A stretch of 64,000 nt of DNA from Haloflavibacter putidus (GTDB lineage Bacteria; Bacteroidota; Bacteroidia; Flavobacteriales; Flavobacteriaceae): positions 124,001 through 188,000 of the forward strand of contig NZ_VIAR01000006.1 of NCBI RefSeq assembly GCF_006546625.1. The letters run 5' to 3'. The notes beneath the pieces are model-generated. The model ran no database searches. It had not been told where the DNA came from and saw nothing but the letters and a program-made list of their open reading frames with translations. The translations under genes were made by a program, and so were the position numbers. This document shows positions 54,070 to 62,174 of this stretch, in pieces; positions within the stretch are counted from its first letter, which is position 1; the number at the start of each line of letters is the position of its first letter.

Positions 54070-54143
54070 GGCCTCGTAGTTCAACTGAATAGAATACCTG
54101 ATTACGGCTCAGGCGGTTGCAGGTTTGAATCCTGCCGAGGTCA
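54070..54143 (+). tRNA. tRNA-Arg (anticodon ACG)
   Basis: The 74-nt cloverleaf has acceptor strands GGCCTCG and CGAGGTC (one G-U pair), a D stem GTTC/GAAT, an anticodon stem CCTGA/TCAGG with loop TTACGGC (anticodon ACG), a 5-base variable region, and T stem GCAGG/CCTGC with loop TTTGAAT. The discriminator base is A. CCA is not encoded. Anticodon ACG is expected to be deaminated to ICG and read CGU, CGC and CGA codons. A full promoter precedes it and a strong terminator follows. Confidence 0.95.
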
Positions 54144-54783
54144 CATCAAGCAAGAAACCACGTTTATATTTAAACGTGGTTTTGTTTTTTTAAAGAGCGC
54201 AGAAAAGCAATAGCTTTTTAAAAGCGAAGTAAAAACATAAAACCAGGATCGCCCATAAGGCGAGATGTAGTTTCTTATTTGCAAAAGCGAGCGCAAAAGG
54301 AAAATCGGAGATAATCCTGCCGAGGTCACATCAAGCAAGAAACCACGTTTATTTTTAAACGTGGTTTTGTTTTTTTAAAAAGCGTTGAAAAGCAATAGCT
54401 TTTTAAAAGCGAAGTAAAAACATAAAACCAGGATCGCCCATAAGGCGAGACGTAGTTTCTTATTTGCAAAAGCGAGCGCAAAAGGAAAATCGGAGATAAT
54501 CCTGCCGAGGTCACATCAAGCAAGAAACCACGTTTATTTTTAAACGTGGTTTTGTTTTTTTAAAGAGCGTTGAAAAGCAATAGCTTTTTAAAAGCGAAGT
54601 AAAAATACAAAACCAGGATCGCCAATAAGGCGAGACGTAGTTCTTATTTGCAAAAGCGAGCGCAAAAGGAAAATCAAAGATAATCCTGCCGAGGTCACAT
54701 CAAGCAAGAACCACGTTTATTTTTAAACGTGGTTTTGTTTTTTTTAAAGAGTGTTGAAAAGCAATAGCTTTTTAAAAGCGAAT
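54128..54783 (+). repeat. tandem array of ~185-bp units derived from the tRNA-Arg 3' end
   Basis: Starting in the T loop of tRNA-Arg, a unit beginning AATCCTGCCGAGGTCACATC repeats with the CCTGCCGAGG core at 54131, 54316, 54501 and 54685, so the periods are 185, 185 and 184 bp. There are three full copies and a partial fourth. Each unit has the last 16 nt of the tRNA, the terminator hairpin, and a spacer with three more small hairpins (AAAAGC/GCTTTT, TCGCC/GGCGA and TTTGC/GCAAA). Copies differ by scattered substitutions and single-base gaps, most in the third. Frames on the minus strand within it are repeat shadows. The region has no other gene. Confidence 0.9.
54155..54191 (+). terminator. 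terminator of tRNA-Arg, repeated in each array unit
   Basis: AAACCACGTTTA (54155-54166) pairs perfectly with TAAACGTGGTTT (54171-54182), followed by a GTTTTTTT run. The same hairpin recurs with small loop changes near 54340, 54525 and 54708, giving four terminators in series. Confidence 0.88.
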
Positions 54784-54850
54784 GAAAAATTGACTGCAAA
54801 ATAAAACCACTAAAACCGTCTGAAAATCAGATACTTAATTTTTTTTTAGC

Positions 54851-54858
54851 TAAATTTG
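54851..54858 (+). promoter_or_regulatory. -7 promoter box (TAAATTTG) for lipoprotein gene at 54906
   Basis: TAAATTTG matches TAnnTTTG 47 bp before the ATG. Confidence 0.5.
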
Positions 54859-54905
54859 TAAGTAAGCAAACCGGTAAACTCCAACTGGTCTTTAAAATTT
54901 TTGTT

Positions 54906-55721
54906 ATGAAAAAAGTACTGATCTTCTTTTTAATCGGGTTTATCTTTTCTAGTTGTAGTTCTGATGACAGTAATTTAGATAATAGCGTCGATTACTCTGA
55001 TTATGTAACAGAAAACGGTATTGAAACGGACATAAATTTTATGCCGGCAGAAAAATATAGTGATTTAGATAGTCCGCAACCGCCTTCGTTACAACTAAGA
55101 TTAGCCACCACAGAAATATATCCGTGTGTTAATTACGGTTTAGTTACCTCTGAATTTATAATAGGAAATGAGTTAATTATCCGGTTTGACGAAGTTACTG
55201 AACCCGAAATTTGCCTAACAGCATTGGGACCCGCAATTTCTTATATTAACCTGCCGAAAAACATCAGTAAACTTACTTTTATAAACGCTAATGTTATTGA
55301 TAAATATGCACTAGAAATTAACGAAGAAAAAGTTTCTGTTTCGCTTCTTGAAAGTAATTTTACAAGCTCTTTACATGATAAAACCTTTAGAATTCCAGAA
55401 AATTCCTTTGCCTATGTATGCGGAACAAACACCAACAACACCTATATTTATGAGGATTTTCTAACAATTTTGGAAGAAGACGAAAGCTTTACGGAATTTA
55501 CTTTTGAAGGAGAAGGAAGAATACCTTATCCCGAAAGTACCCAAGGTCATTGGGTAAACCATCCGTCAAGATTCTTTTTATATTCCAACGAAAGTGAATT
55601 CGAAAATTTAGAAAACACGCTACACGAGTATTCCAATCAAAATATTGAAGAAAACTCCGGTGTCACCATTGCAATCTACGGGTGGAATAATAAAAAATAT
55701 TATAGTTGGCTAAATGATTAA
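54906..55721 (+). CDS. putative surface lipoprotein
   Basis: This 271-residue protein has a lipoprotein signal ending FSSCSS, followed by DDSNLDN; the acidic residues directly after the Cys resemble the Bacteroidota lipoprotein export signal for surface exposure. The mature part is acidic, with YPCVNYGLVTSEFIIGNELI and CLTALGPAISYINLP, and probably beta-rich. I recognise no domain. It has its own promoter and follows the tRNA array. No partner gene is adjacent, and no function is proposed. Confidence 0.65.
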   Translation: MKKVLIFFLIGFIFSSCSSDDSNLDNSVDYSDYVTENGIETDINFMPAEKYSDLDSPQPPSLQLRLATTEIYPCVNYGLVTSEFIIGNELIIRFDEVTEPEICLTALGPAISYINLPKNISKLTFINANVIDKYALEINEEKVSVSLLESNFTSSLHDKTFRIPENSFAYVCGTNTNNTYIYEDFLTILEEDESFTEFTFEGEGRIPYPESTQGHWVNHPSRFFLYSNESEFENLENTLHEYSNQNIEENSGVTIAIYGWNNKKYYSWLND

Positions 55722-55914
55722 GATATTAGTCTTGTGACAAATCGCAGCATTTTAATCAATACAAAAAACTCAGCATAACTTGGTCTTACTTTCTAAAAGA
55801 ATAGCTTCCATATTTCTAAACTAAAAACCATTACCAAAAGCAATAAAAATTGGTTTCCTTCGAAGCTTCGGTAGTTTTTGCGTACCTTGTCTGTTAATCA
55901 ATTTTTAAAAAGTT

Positions 55915-57228
55915 ATGAAAAAAATTACTTTATTACTTGCCTTATTTAGCTTTGGTTTGCACGCGCAAACTTTCCCAAATCCTTATTGCGACATTGATGC
56001 AGATGGCACTACTGTGGAAGAAATCACAACAGTGAGCTTTGCGGAAAACGACATTACCAACACCAATACTTCTGCTATTTTAGTAGATGAAACTGCGGTT
56101 ACCGCAACCCTTAGCATTGGCGAAACTTACACGCTAACCGTTGGCGGAAATACCGCAGGAGATTTTGACAACAATATTGTGGCTTTTATAGATTGGAACC
56201 AAAATGCTGTTTTAGACGATGCCAACGAAATTTACGAAGTAGGAACAATCACCAATTCTACCGGTAACGACGGCAATACCGTAAGTATGGATATTACGGT
56301 TCCGGCAGATGCTTTGCCCGGCAACACGCGAATTCGCATTACAAAAACTTATACCGATAATGAATCTGTAGCAGAAATTGATCCCTGCGCTATTGCAATG
56401 AATATTTCTGGCTACGGGGTTTTTCCGGGTTACGGACAAGGACTGGATTTTACTTTAAATATAGAAGATAACACCCCTTTCCCAAGTCCTTATTGCGACA
56501 TTGATGCAGATGGCACTACTGTGGAAGAAATCACAACAGTGAGCTTTGCGGAAAGCGACATTGCCAACACCAATACTTCTGCTATTTTAGTAGATGAAAC
56601 TTCGGTTACCGCAACCCTTAGCATTGGCGAAACTTACACGCTAACCGTTGGCGGAAATACCGCAGGAGATTTCAACAACAATATTGTGGCTTTTATAGAT
56701 TGGAACCAAAATGCTATTTTAGACGATGCCAACGAAATTTACGAAGTAGGAACAATCACCAATTCTACCGGTAACGACAGCAATACCGTAAGTATGGATA
56801 TTACTGTTCCGGCAGATGCCTTGCCCGGCAACACGCGCATTCGCATAACAAAAACCTATACCGATAATGAATCTATAGCAGAAATTGATCCTTGCGCTAT
56901 TGCAATGAATATTTCCGGCTACGGGGTTTTTCCGGGTTACGGACAAGGACTGGATTTTACTTTAAATGTTGGTGAACTAAGTACAAACGTCTTTGAAACT
57001 TCCGCGTTAAGCGTATACCCGGTGCCTACACAAGATATTTTAAATATAAACTACAAGACAGATTTGCAAACTGTAAAAGTATATAATCTTTTGGGGCAAG
57101 AAGTTTATACTAAAAGTAAACTTACGTCACAAACCGCAATAAACTTATCTGGTTTAAGTAATGGCGTTTATGTTGTAAAAGTATTTACGGAAAAAGGACA
57201 ACACAGTTTTAAAATCGTAAAACAATAA
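55915..57228 (+). CDS. T9SS cargo protein with two nearly identical GEVED-type domains
   Basis: This 437-residue protein has a signal peptide (1-17, ending GLHAQ), two tandem beta domains (about 20-185 and 189-353) and a T9SS type A sorting tail (about 365-437, with LSVYPVPTQDILNI and LSNGVYVVKVF). Each domain has YCDIDADGTTVEEITTVSF, then VAFIDWNQNA and NTRIRITKTY, as in the GEVED domain of secreted Bacteroidota proteins. The two copies differ at only about a dozen residues. The domain is adhesin-associated in many proteins; the ligand is unknown. A strong terminator follows. Confidence 0.82.
   Translation: MKKITLLLALFSFGLHAQTFPNPYCDIDADGTTVEEITTVSFAENDITNTNTSAILVDETAVTATLSIGETYTLTVGGNTAGDFDNNIVAFIDWNQNAVLDDANEIYEVGTITNSTGNDGNTVSMDITVPADALPGNTRIRITKTYTDNESVAEIDPCAIAMNISGYGVFPGYGQGLDFTLNIEDNTPFPSPYCDIDADGTTVEEITTVSFAESDIANTNTSAILVDETSVTATLSIGETYTLTVGGNTAGDFNNNIVAFIDWNQNAILDDANEIYEVGTITNSTGNDSNTVSMDITVPADALPGNTRIRITKTYTDNESIAEIDPCAIAMNISGYGVFPGYGQGLDFTLNVGELSTNVFETSALSVYPVPTQDILNINYKTDLQTVKVYNLLGQEVYTKSKLTSQTAINLSGLSNGVYVVKVFTEKGQHSFKIVKQ
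55981..56967 (+). repeat. ~480-bp in-gene direct repeat (507-bp period)
   Basis: The DNA from 55981 to about 56460 recurs at 56488 to about 56967, offset by 507 bp (169 codons). Differences are scattered single bases, many of them synonymous. This is a recent internal duplication, or one kept uniform by gene conversion. Confidence 0.9.
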
Positions 57229-57270
57229 TAATTAGCGACTGTTTTACATAGTTTATTCACCAATTTTTAT

Positions 57271-57302
57271 GCAAAAAGGTTAGGTCTCCCTAACCTTTTT
57301 GC
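57271..57302 (+). terminator. terminator of the GEVED protein gene
   Basis: GCAAAAAGGTTAGG (57271-57284) pairs perfectly with CCTAACCTTTTTGC (57289-57302) around the loop TCTC. It lies 42 bp past the stop. The stem end carries both an A and a T run, so it could work in both directions. Confidence 0.85.
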
Positions 57303-57690
57303 TATTCATTGCCTTTTTAAAATAAGCGCAACATAAGATTATTTTATCTCACCCACGCATTACAAATCTTTCCGGAATAATCTTCTCTATTTCGCAACCG
57401 GTATATAAAAATAGCGGTTTTAATTTTCAGTATAGATTTATAAAAAACGCTTCTTGGCACACCAAAAACCGTGGCGCATTTAATTTTTAATAGTTTATTG
57501 AAACAATCCTCAAAATAGCTCTCAATACACTTAAATATTCTTAAAAAAAATCTTAAAACTATCTTAAAACTTAATTTTTTGTTATAGCAAATAATTTTCT
57601 ACCGATTAACTGTGTTTTTTATTCGATAAAACGAATATACGTCTTTACATATAAGCAACTTTTAACGCAAACATAATTTTATTTAAGACA
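57303..57690. other. AT-rich intergenic region without a gene
   Basis: I see no reading frame, RNA gene or repeat with support in this 388-bp stretch. It is AT-rich and leads into the promoter of the next gene. Confidence 0.6.
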
Positions 57691-57692
57691 GG

Positions 57693-57723
57693 TTGAAAGA
57701 ACTTACTCCTACTTTTATCTTTC
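57693..57723 (+). promoter_or_regulatory. probable promoter for the T9SS gene at 57743
   Basis: TTG at 57693-57695 and TATCTTTC at 57716-57723 are spaced by 20 bp. The -7 box has one mismatch at the last base of TAnnTTTG. Confidence 0.5.
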
Positions 57724-57742
57724 AACATTTAACTATTTAATC

Positions 57743-60700
57743 ATGAAACATTTATTACTCAATTTTTTACGGAAATTTATGTTCCTTATTGCGCTTTTGG
57801 CTTTGGGGACAACCACACAAGCACAGATTTTTAGCCAGTATGTAGAAACCGATTCTGGTACTACACCTAAGGGAGTGGAAATTGTAAACAATACGACTAA
57901 CACCTTAGATTTTTCTACCAATAATTTAATTATCCAAAAGGGTAGTAATGGAAACTCTTTAAATAATGATGCAACTGTATCGTCAGGTACTTTAGCACCG
58001 GGAGAGGTTATGGTTGTTGGTAGTTCTGACATAGGAAGTTATTTAACAAATCAAGGACTAAATAATGTATTATACGTAGAAAAACCATTTACTTTTAATG
58101 GAAATGATGCTCTTGCAATTGTATATAATGGTACTACAACAGATGTTTTTGGTAATCCGGGAAATGATCCGGGATCTGCGTGGGAAGGAAACGGCGTTTC
58201 TACACATGATCAAAATATAGCTTTAATAGAAAACCAATTTAACACTGGTAATACAACCGGATTTACAGATCCCAGCACACGTTTTACAACTATAAGTACC
58301 ACTCCTACCGGAACTAACGGTTTAGACGGTTTTGGCATTGCCCCTACTCTGACTTCCGCTACTGGACCAACCATAAGCAACATACAACAAACTCCGGCAG
58401 CCGGAGATGTAAATCCGGGAGAAACGGTTACCGTTACTGCCGAAATCACCTCTCCAAATGCGCCAATTTCAGCACAATTAAGTTACACAGTTGATACAGG
58501 TTCTATTATAGATGTAAACATGAATCAATCTGGTGGTAATCCTAACATTTACACAGCAGATATTCCAGCTCAAGCTGAACTGGCAGAAGTAAATTATTCT
58601 ATTTATGCGGTAGATAATAATTTAGACGATGTTACCAGTAGCAACTACACCTATACTGTTCTTTCTAATGAAGCCGCAAATCTTTTAATAGCTGTACAAG
58701 ATTTTGATGGCACCACGCCTAATTGGAATTTCAGCACAAGTATTGCTCAATTTATATCTAATGATGGTACCGATTATTTTAGTGTAGTTCAAGCAGATAC
58801 CATTCCTGCTATGTCTTCTACTAACTTTAGCGGAAACATTTTTGGTGAACGTGATTTATTTAGTCCAGATGGGACAGAGCCGGATAACGTATTTGTAGAT
58901 ATTGAATTCGCAACTTTAAATATTTCTGAATATACTGATGTAGAATTAAGTTTTGATTACCAAATTGTTGGTTATAATGCAAGTACTGACGACGCAAAAT
59001 ATGTGCTGACTTTGGATGGTGTAGACCAACCGGAAGTATTTATAGTAGATGGTGGTAACGATCCTCAGGATGCAGAAGGCACTATTACCATTCCAATTTC
59101 TACCGAGGTACAACAGGTTAAATTTACTATAAGTGTAAGAAACAATGGAGGTGACGGCTATTCGGGGTTTGACAACATTCAATTAACCGGTAAAACTGCG
59201 TTTCCCACTTATGTTTACGATAACGGAAGTTGGACTCCTACCAATCCGTCAGGTAATTCTAACAATACCGATGCTATTTTAGTAAAAAATGGTACTGCAA
59301 CTTTATCTGGTTTTGTAAATATTAAAGATGTTCAAATTAACAGTGGTGCCACTTTAGATTTGAATTCGTATCAATTAAATATGACTGGAGATTTAAATAA
59401 CAACGGAACTTTTATTGCAGACAAGGCTACTTTAAATATGGCCGGAACTGGTCAACAATTTATAAATGGTAATGGTTTTGAAGTGAAAGACCTAACTGTA
59501 AATAGTCAACCGGGCACCGCATTAAACACTGCTGTTTCTATAAACAAAACCTTAAGATTAGATAATGGCGATTTACAAACCAACGGAAATTTAACGTTGT
59601 TAAGTTATGAATACACGTTATCAGGTCAAACAACTTATAAATCTGCTCAAGTAGCTGAAATTGGAACCGGAACCATTACTGGCGAAGTAACCGCAGAAAG
59701 ATTTATTCCGGCCAATCGTGCTTTTAGATTTATCTCTAGTTCGGTTACGACTACTACCAGCATCAATGAAAACTGGCAAGAAGGCGTACATAATACCGGT
59801 ACTAATTTTCCTGCAGACAACCAAAATCCAAATCCGGGTTATGGTACGCATATTACAGGTTCTACAACTGGTAACAACGGTTTAGACGCTACACCAAGCG
59901 GTAACCCGTCTTTATTTAAATTGAATAATACTACGCAAAGTTGGTATGCGGTTGATAATACTTTAACCAATACTATAGACGCGGGAGAGCCATTTAGATT
60001 ATTTGTACGTGGAAGCCGCGGCGTGAATGTAACAGATAATCAAACCACGCCTATCCCAACAAGGTTACGTGTAACCGGTTTGTTGGCACAAGGTCCGCAA
60101 AGTTTTAGCTACCCTAATTTAGCAAACGAAGATTTTATATTTTTTGGTAATCCGTACCACGCTACTGTAAATATGGCCCAGGTAATAGCAGCATCTACCA
60201 ATATAGACGAGAACTACTATTATGTTTGGGACCCTAATATGGGAACGCAAGGTGCTTATATTGCCGTAGATTTATCAAATGGCAATCCTTATGATATTAA
60301 CGGATCTAGTAATTCTGAAGCTAACGAGTATTTACAAACACAACAAGCTGCTATTGTTAGAACCAACGCAGCGGGCACAGCCACTTTAAATTTTGAAGAG
60401 TCGCATAAAGAAGCGAATGTTTTTACAGAAGTTTTTAGAAATGCAGAATCTTCTGCAGTTGCAGCAAATAATACAGACGTAGCTTTACGAGCACATTTGT
60501 ATACCACAGCAGATTATAACAATAATAAATTGTATTCAGATGCTTTCGCTCTGTTGTTTGATGATACCTTCAACCCTAATGTTGATAGAAAAGATGCTAA
60601 AAAGCTGTTTAACATCAACGAGAATATGGGTATAGAGAAACAAGGAGAGTATTTTATGGTAGAAAAAAGAAACCTGCCACAAGACGAAGAAGAAATTGCT

Positions 60701-61183
60701 TTGTTTACCAATAACTATCGCGACCAAAATTATACGCTATTATTTAGCGCAGAAAATTTTGGCGACTTGACACCTTATCTAAAAGATAACTTTACGGAAG
60801 AGTTAACTGCTCTGGAAGCTGGTCTTACTACTTATGAGTTTAGCATAGACCAAGACCAATCTGCAAGTTTTAGTCCAGATAGGTTTAGTCTTGTTTTCCA
60901 AGAAGATGGTTTGGGCGTAGAAGAAGAAACACTATCAGATTTTAGCGTTTATCCAAACCCGGTTGTTACCAACACTTTCTTTATTGAATTGCCTAAATCT
61001 AACACCAATAAGATAGATTTAAGTATTCATAATCTATTAGGGCAGGAAATCACAACTAGCTCTAAAAGAACAGACAACCAAGGCTTAGAAGTTACTTTAA
61101 ACGGAGAATTACAAAGCGGAGTGTATATCTTAAGTATTAACACTGGTGATAAAGTAATAACCAAGCGAATTATTAAAAAATAA
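57743..61183 (+). CDS. large multidomain T9SS cargo protein
   Basis: This 1146-residue protein has a signal peptide (about 1-29, ending TTTQAQ) and a T9SS type A sorting tail (about 1070-1146: FSVYPNPVVTNTFFIE, LQSGVYILSIN, basic end). The N-terminal 160 residues look like a lamin-tail-type beta domain (KGVEIVNNTTNTLDF, LAPGEVMVVGSSDIG, PFTFNGNDALAIVYNG). An Ig-like stretch (about 210-310) and a cleaved-adhesin-like region (about 320-485) follow, then a large beta-rich part. It is expected on the cell surface. A PID-CTERM-like peptide gene starts 12 bp downstream. Confidence 0.8.
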   Translation: MKHLLLNFLRKFMFLIALLALGTTTQAQIFSQYVETDSGTTPKGVEIVNNTTNTLDFSTNNLIIQKGSNGNSLNNDATVSSGTLAPGEVMVVGSSDIGSYLTNQGLNNVLYVEKPFTFNGNDALAIVYNGTTTDVFGNPGNDPGSAWEGNGVSTHDQNIALIENQFNTGNTTGFTDPSTRFTTISTTPTGTNGLDGFGIAPTLTSATGPTISNIQQTPAAGDVNPGETVTVTAEITSPNAPISAQLSYTVDTGSIIDVNMNQSGGNPNIYTADIPAQAELAEVNYSIYAVDNNLDDVTSSNYTYTVLSNEAANLLIAVQDFDGTTPNWNFSTSIAQFISNDGTDYFSVVQADTIPAMSSTNFSGNIFGERDLFSPDGTEPDNVFVDIEFATLNISEYTDVELSFDYQIVGYNASTDDAKYVLTLDGVDQPEVFIVDGGNDPQDAEGTITIPISTEVQQVKFTISVRNNGGDGYSGFDNIQLTGKTAFPTYVYDNGSWTPTNPSGNSNNTDAILVKNGTATLSGFVNIKDVQINSGATLDLNSYQLNMTGDLNNNGTFIADKATLNMAGTGQQFINGNGFEVKDLTVNSQPGTALNTAVSINKTLRLDNGDLQTNGNLTLLSYEYTLSGQTTYKSAQVAEIGTGTITGEVTAERFIPANRAFRFISSSVTTTTSINENWQEGVHNTGTNFPADNQNPNPGYGTHITGSTTGNNGLDATPSGNPSLFKLNNTTQSWYAVDNTLTNTIDAGEPFRLFVRGSRGVNVTDNQTTPIPTRLRVTGLLAQGPQSFSYPNLANEDFIFFGNPYHATVNMAQVIAASTNIDENYYYVWDPNMGTQGAYIAVDLSNGNPYDINGSSNSEANEYLQTQQAAIVRTNAAGTATLNFEESHKEANVFTEVFRNAESSAVAANNTDVALRAHLYTTADYNNNKLYSDAFALLFDDTFNPNVDRKDAKKLFNINENMGIEKQGEYFMVEKRNLPQDEEEIALFTNNYRDQNYTLLFSAENFGDLTPYLKDNFTEELTALEAGLTTYEFSIDQDQSASFSPDRFSLVFQEDGLGVEEETLSDFSVYPNPVVTNTFFIELPKSNTNKIDLSIHNLLGQEITTSSKRTDNQGLEVTLNGELQSGVYILSINTGDKVITKRIIKK

Positions 61184-61195
61184 AATCTAGCAATT

Positions 61196-61402
61196 ATGAA
61201 AAAGAAACATATATATATACTGAGTGTAACGCTAATTGTTTGCCTTTTTATGGTCAATACAAGTTATGCGCAAGGTTTGGGAGATTTACCGGGTTTTGAC
61301 ACGGGAGTTGATGATGAAACACCCGCAGCCCCCATAAACGGTTTAATTTGGTTAGGAATCGCTGTTGGCTCTTATTTCGGAGTAAAGAAACTTAGAGAAT
61401 AG
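61196..61402 (+). CDS. short PID-CTERM-like sorting-signal peptide
   Basis: This 68-residue protein has an N-terminal signal peptide (about 1-26, ending TSYAQ), a short acidic Gly/Pro-rich middle (GLGDLPGFDTGVDDETP), and a C-terminal AAPINGLIWLGIAVGSYFGV followed by KKLRE. The motif, hydrophobic helix and basic end follow the PID-CTERM pattern of Bacteroidota, except that Asn replaces Asp in the PID motif. Almost nothing remains between the two signals, so the mature product would be tiny. It lies 12 bp after the large T9SS protein and before a terminator. Confidence 0.75.
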   Translation: MKKKHIYILSVTLIVCLFMVNTSYAQGLGDLPGFDTGVDDETPAAPINGLIWLGIAVGSYFGVKKLRE

Positions 61403-61430
61403 AGATTTATTAACTAGTTAATTGTTGAGA

Positions 61431-61457
61431 AGGAGCCATTTTTTGGCTCCTTTTTTT
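61431..61457 (+). terminator. terminator after the PID-CTERM-like gene
   Basis: AGGAGCC (61431-61437) pairs with GGCTCCT (61445-61451), followed by T residues to 61457. It lies 28 bp past the stop and ends the transcript that includes the large T9SS gene. Confidence 0.85.
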
Positions 61458-61500
61458 ATGGAAATCAATAGCTTTGTAAACTCACTATCTTTCGGTAAGT

Positions 61501-62094
61501 ATGCAAACAACCCACAAGCATTTTAAATTATTTAAACCTTATGGTTATTTAAGCCAGTTTATTACCAACCAAGCTAAAGCCAAAAAGAAAAAAATGCTGG
61601 GAGATTTATATGCTTTCCCAGAAAATACAATGGCCGCCGGCCGCTTGGACGAAGCTTCAGAAGGTTTGCTAATTCTAACCACAGACGGTAAGACAAGCGC
61701 TGCAATAACCGGCAGAAAAACCGAAAAAGAATATTATGCCCAAGTAGACGGCATTCTTACACAAGAAGCTGTAAAAGCTTTACAAAATGGTGTAAATATC
61801 AGTTTGCAGGACGGTAATTACACTACCTTGCCTTGTAAAGCAAGAATTTTACATAAAACCCCAGATTTACCAGCACGAGCAAAAAAAATTCGCGATGAAC
61901 GCCACGGACCAACCAGTTGGGTTTCTATTACCTTAACGGAAGGAAAATACAGACAAGTTAGAAAAATGACCGCCGCTGTTGGTTTTCCAACTTTGCGTTT
62001 AGTACGAATACGAATAGGAGAAATTAGCGCAGAAAACATGCAAGCCGGCGAAGTAAAAGAAATCACCAAAAAATTAAACAAGTCTCTACTTTAA
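61501..62094 (+). CDS. rluE: 23S rRNA pseudouridine synthase, RluE-like
   Basis: This 197-residue protein is an RsuA-family pseudouridine synthase without an S4 domain, like RluE. FKPYGYLSQF is at the N-terminus. The catalytic GRLDEASEGLLILTTDG is near residue 42, and GKYRQVRKMTAAVGFPTLRL is near 145. RluE modifies one uridine in 23S rRNA; the exact site here is unknown. It converges on the endonuclease gene, with an ACTGCTTTAA...TTAAAGCAGT stem (62105-62151) in the gap that may terminate one or both. Confidence 0.88.
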   Translation: MQTTHKHFKLFKPYGYLSQFITNQAKAKKKKMLGDLYAFPENTMAAGRLDEASEGLLILTTDGKTSAAITGRKTEKEYYAQVDGILTQEAVKALQNGVNISLQDGNYTTLPCKARILHKTPDLPARAKKIRDERHGPTSWVSITLTEGKYRQVRKMTAAVGFPTLRLVRIRIGEISAENMQAGEVKEITKKLNKSLL

Positions 62095-62174
62095 CGCCAA
62101 AAAAACTGCTTTAAATTGGTCTTTTTTAGAAAAATCTCAACTTAAAGCAGTTAGGTAATAAACAAAATACCTGT

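Noticed and set aside
54141-54523. Two near-identical 65-codon frames on the minus strand
   Set aside because: They are repeats of each other because they lie in the 185-bp array, and each runs through the tRNA 3' fragment and the terminator hairpin. They are best explained as shadows of the array.
54128-54783. A CRISPR array
   Set aside because: The units are 185 bp with no unique spacers, carry tRNA and terminator sequence, and no cas genes are nearby.
54070-54905. An integrative element inserted at tRNA-Arg
   Set aside because: The tRNA 3' end is duplicated, but there is no integrase, no phage or conjugation gene and no unit longer than 185 bp between copies.
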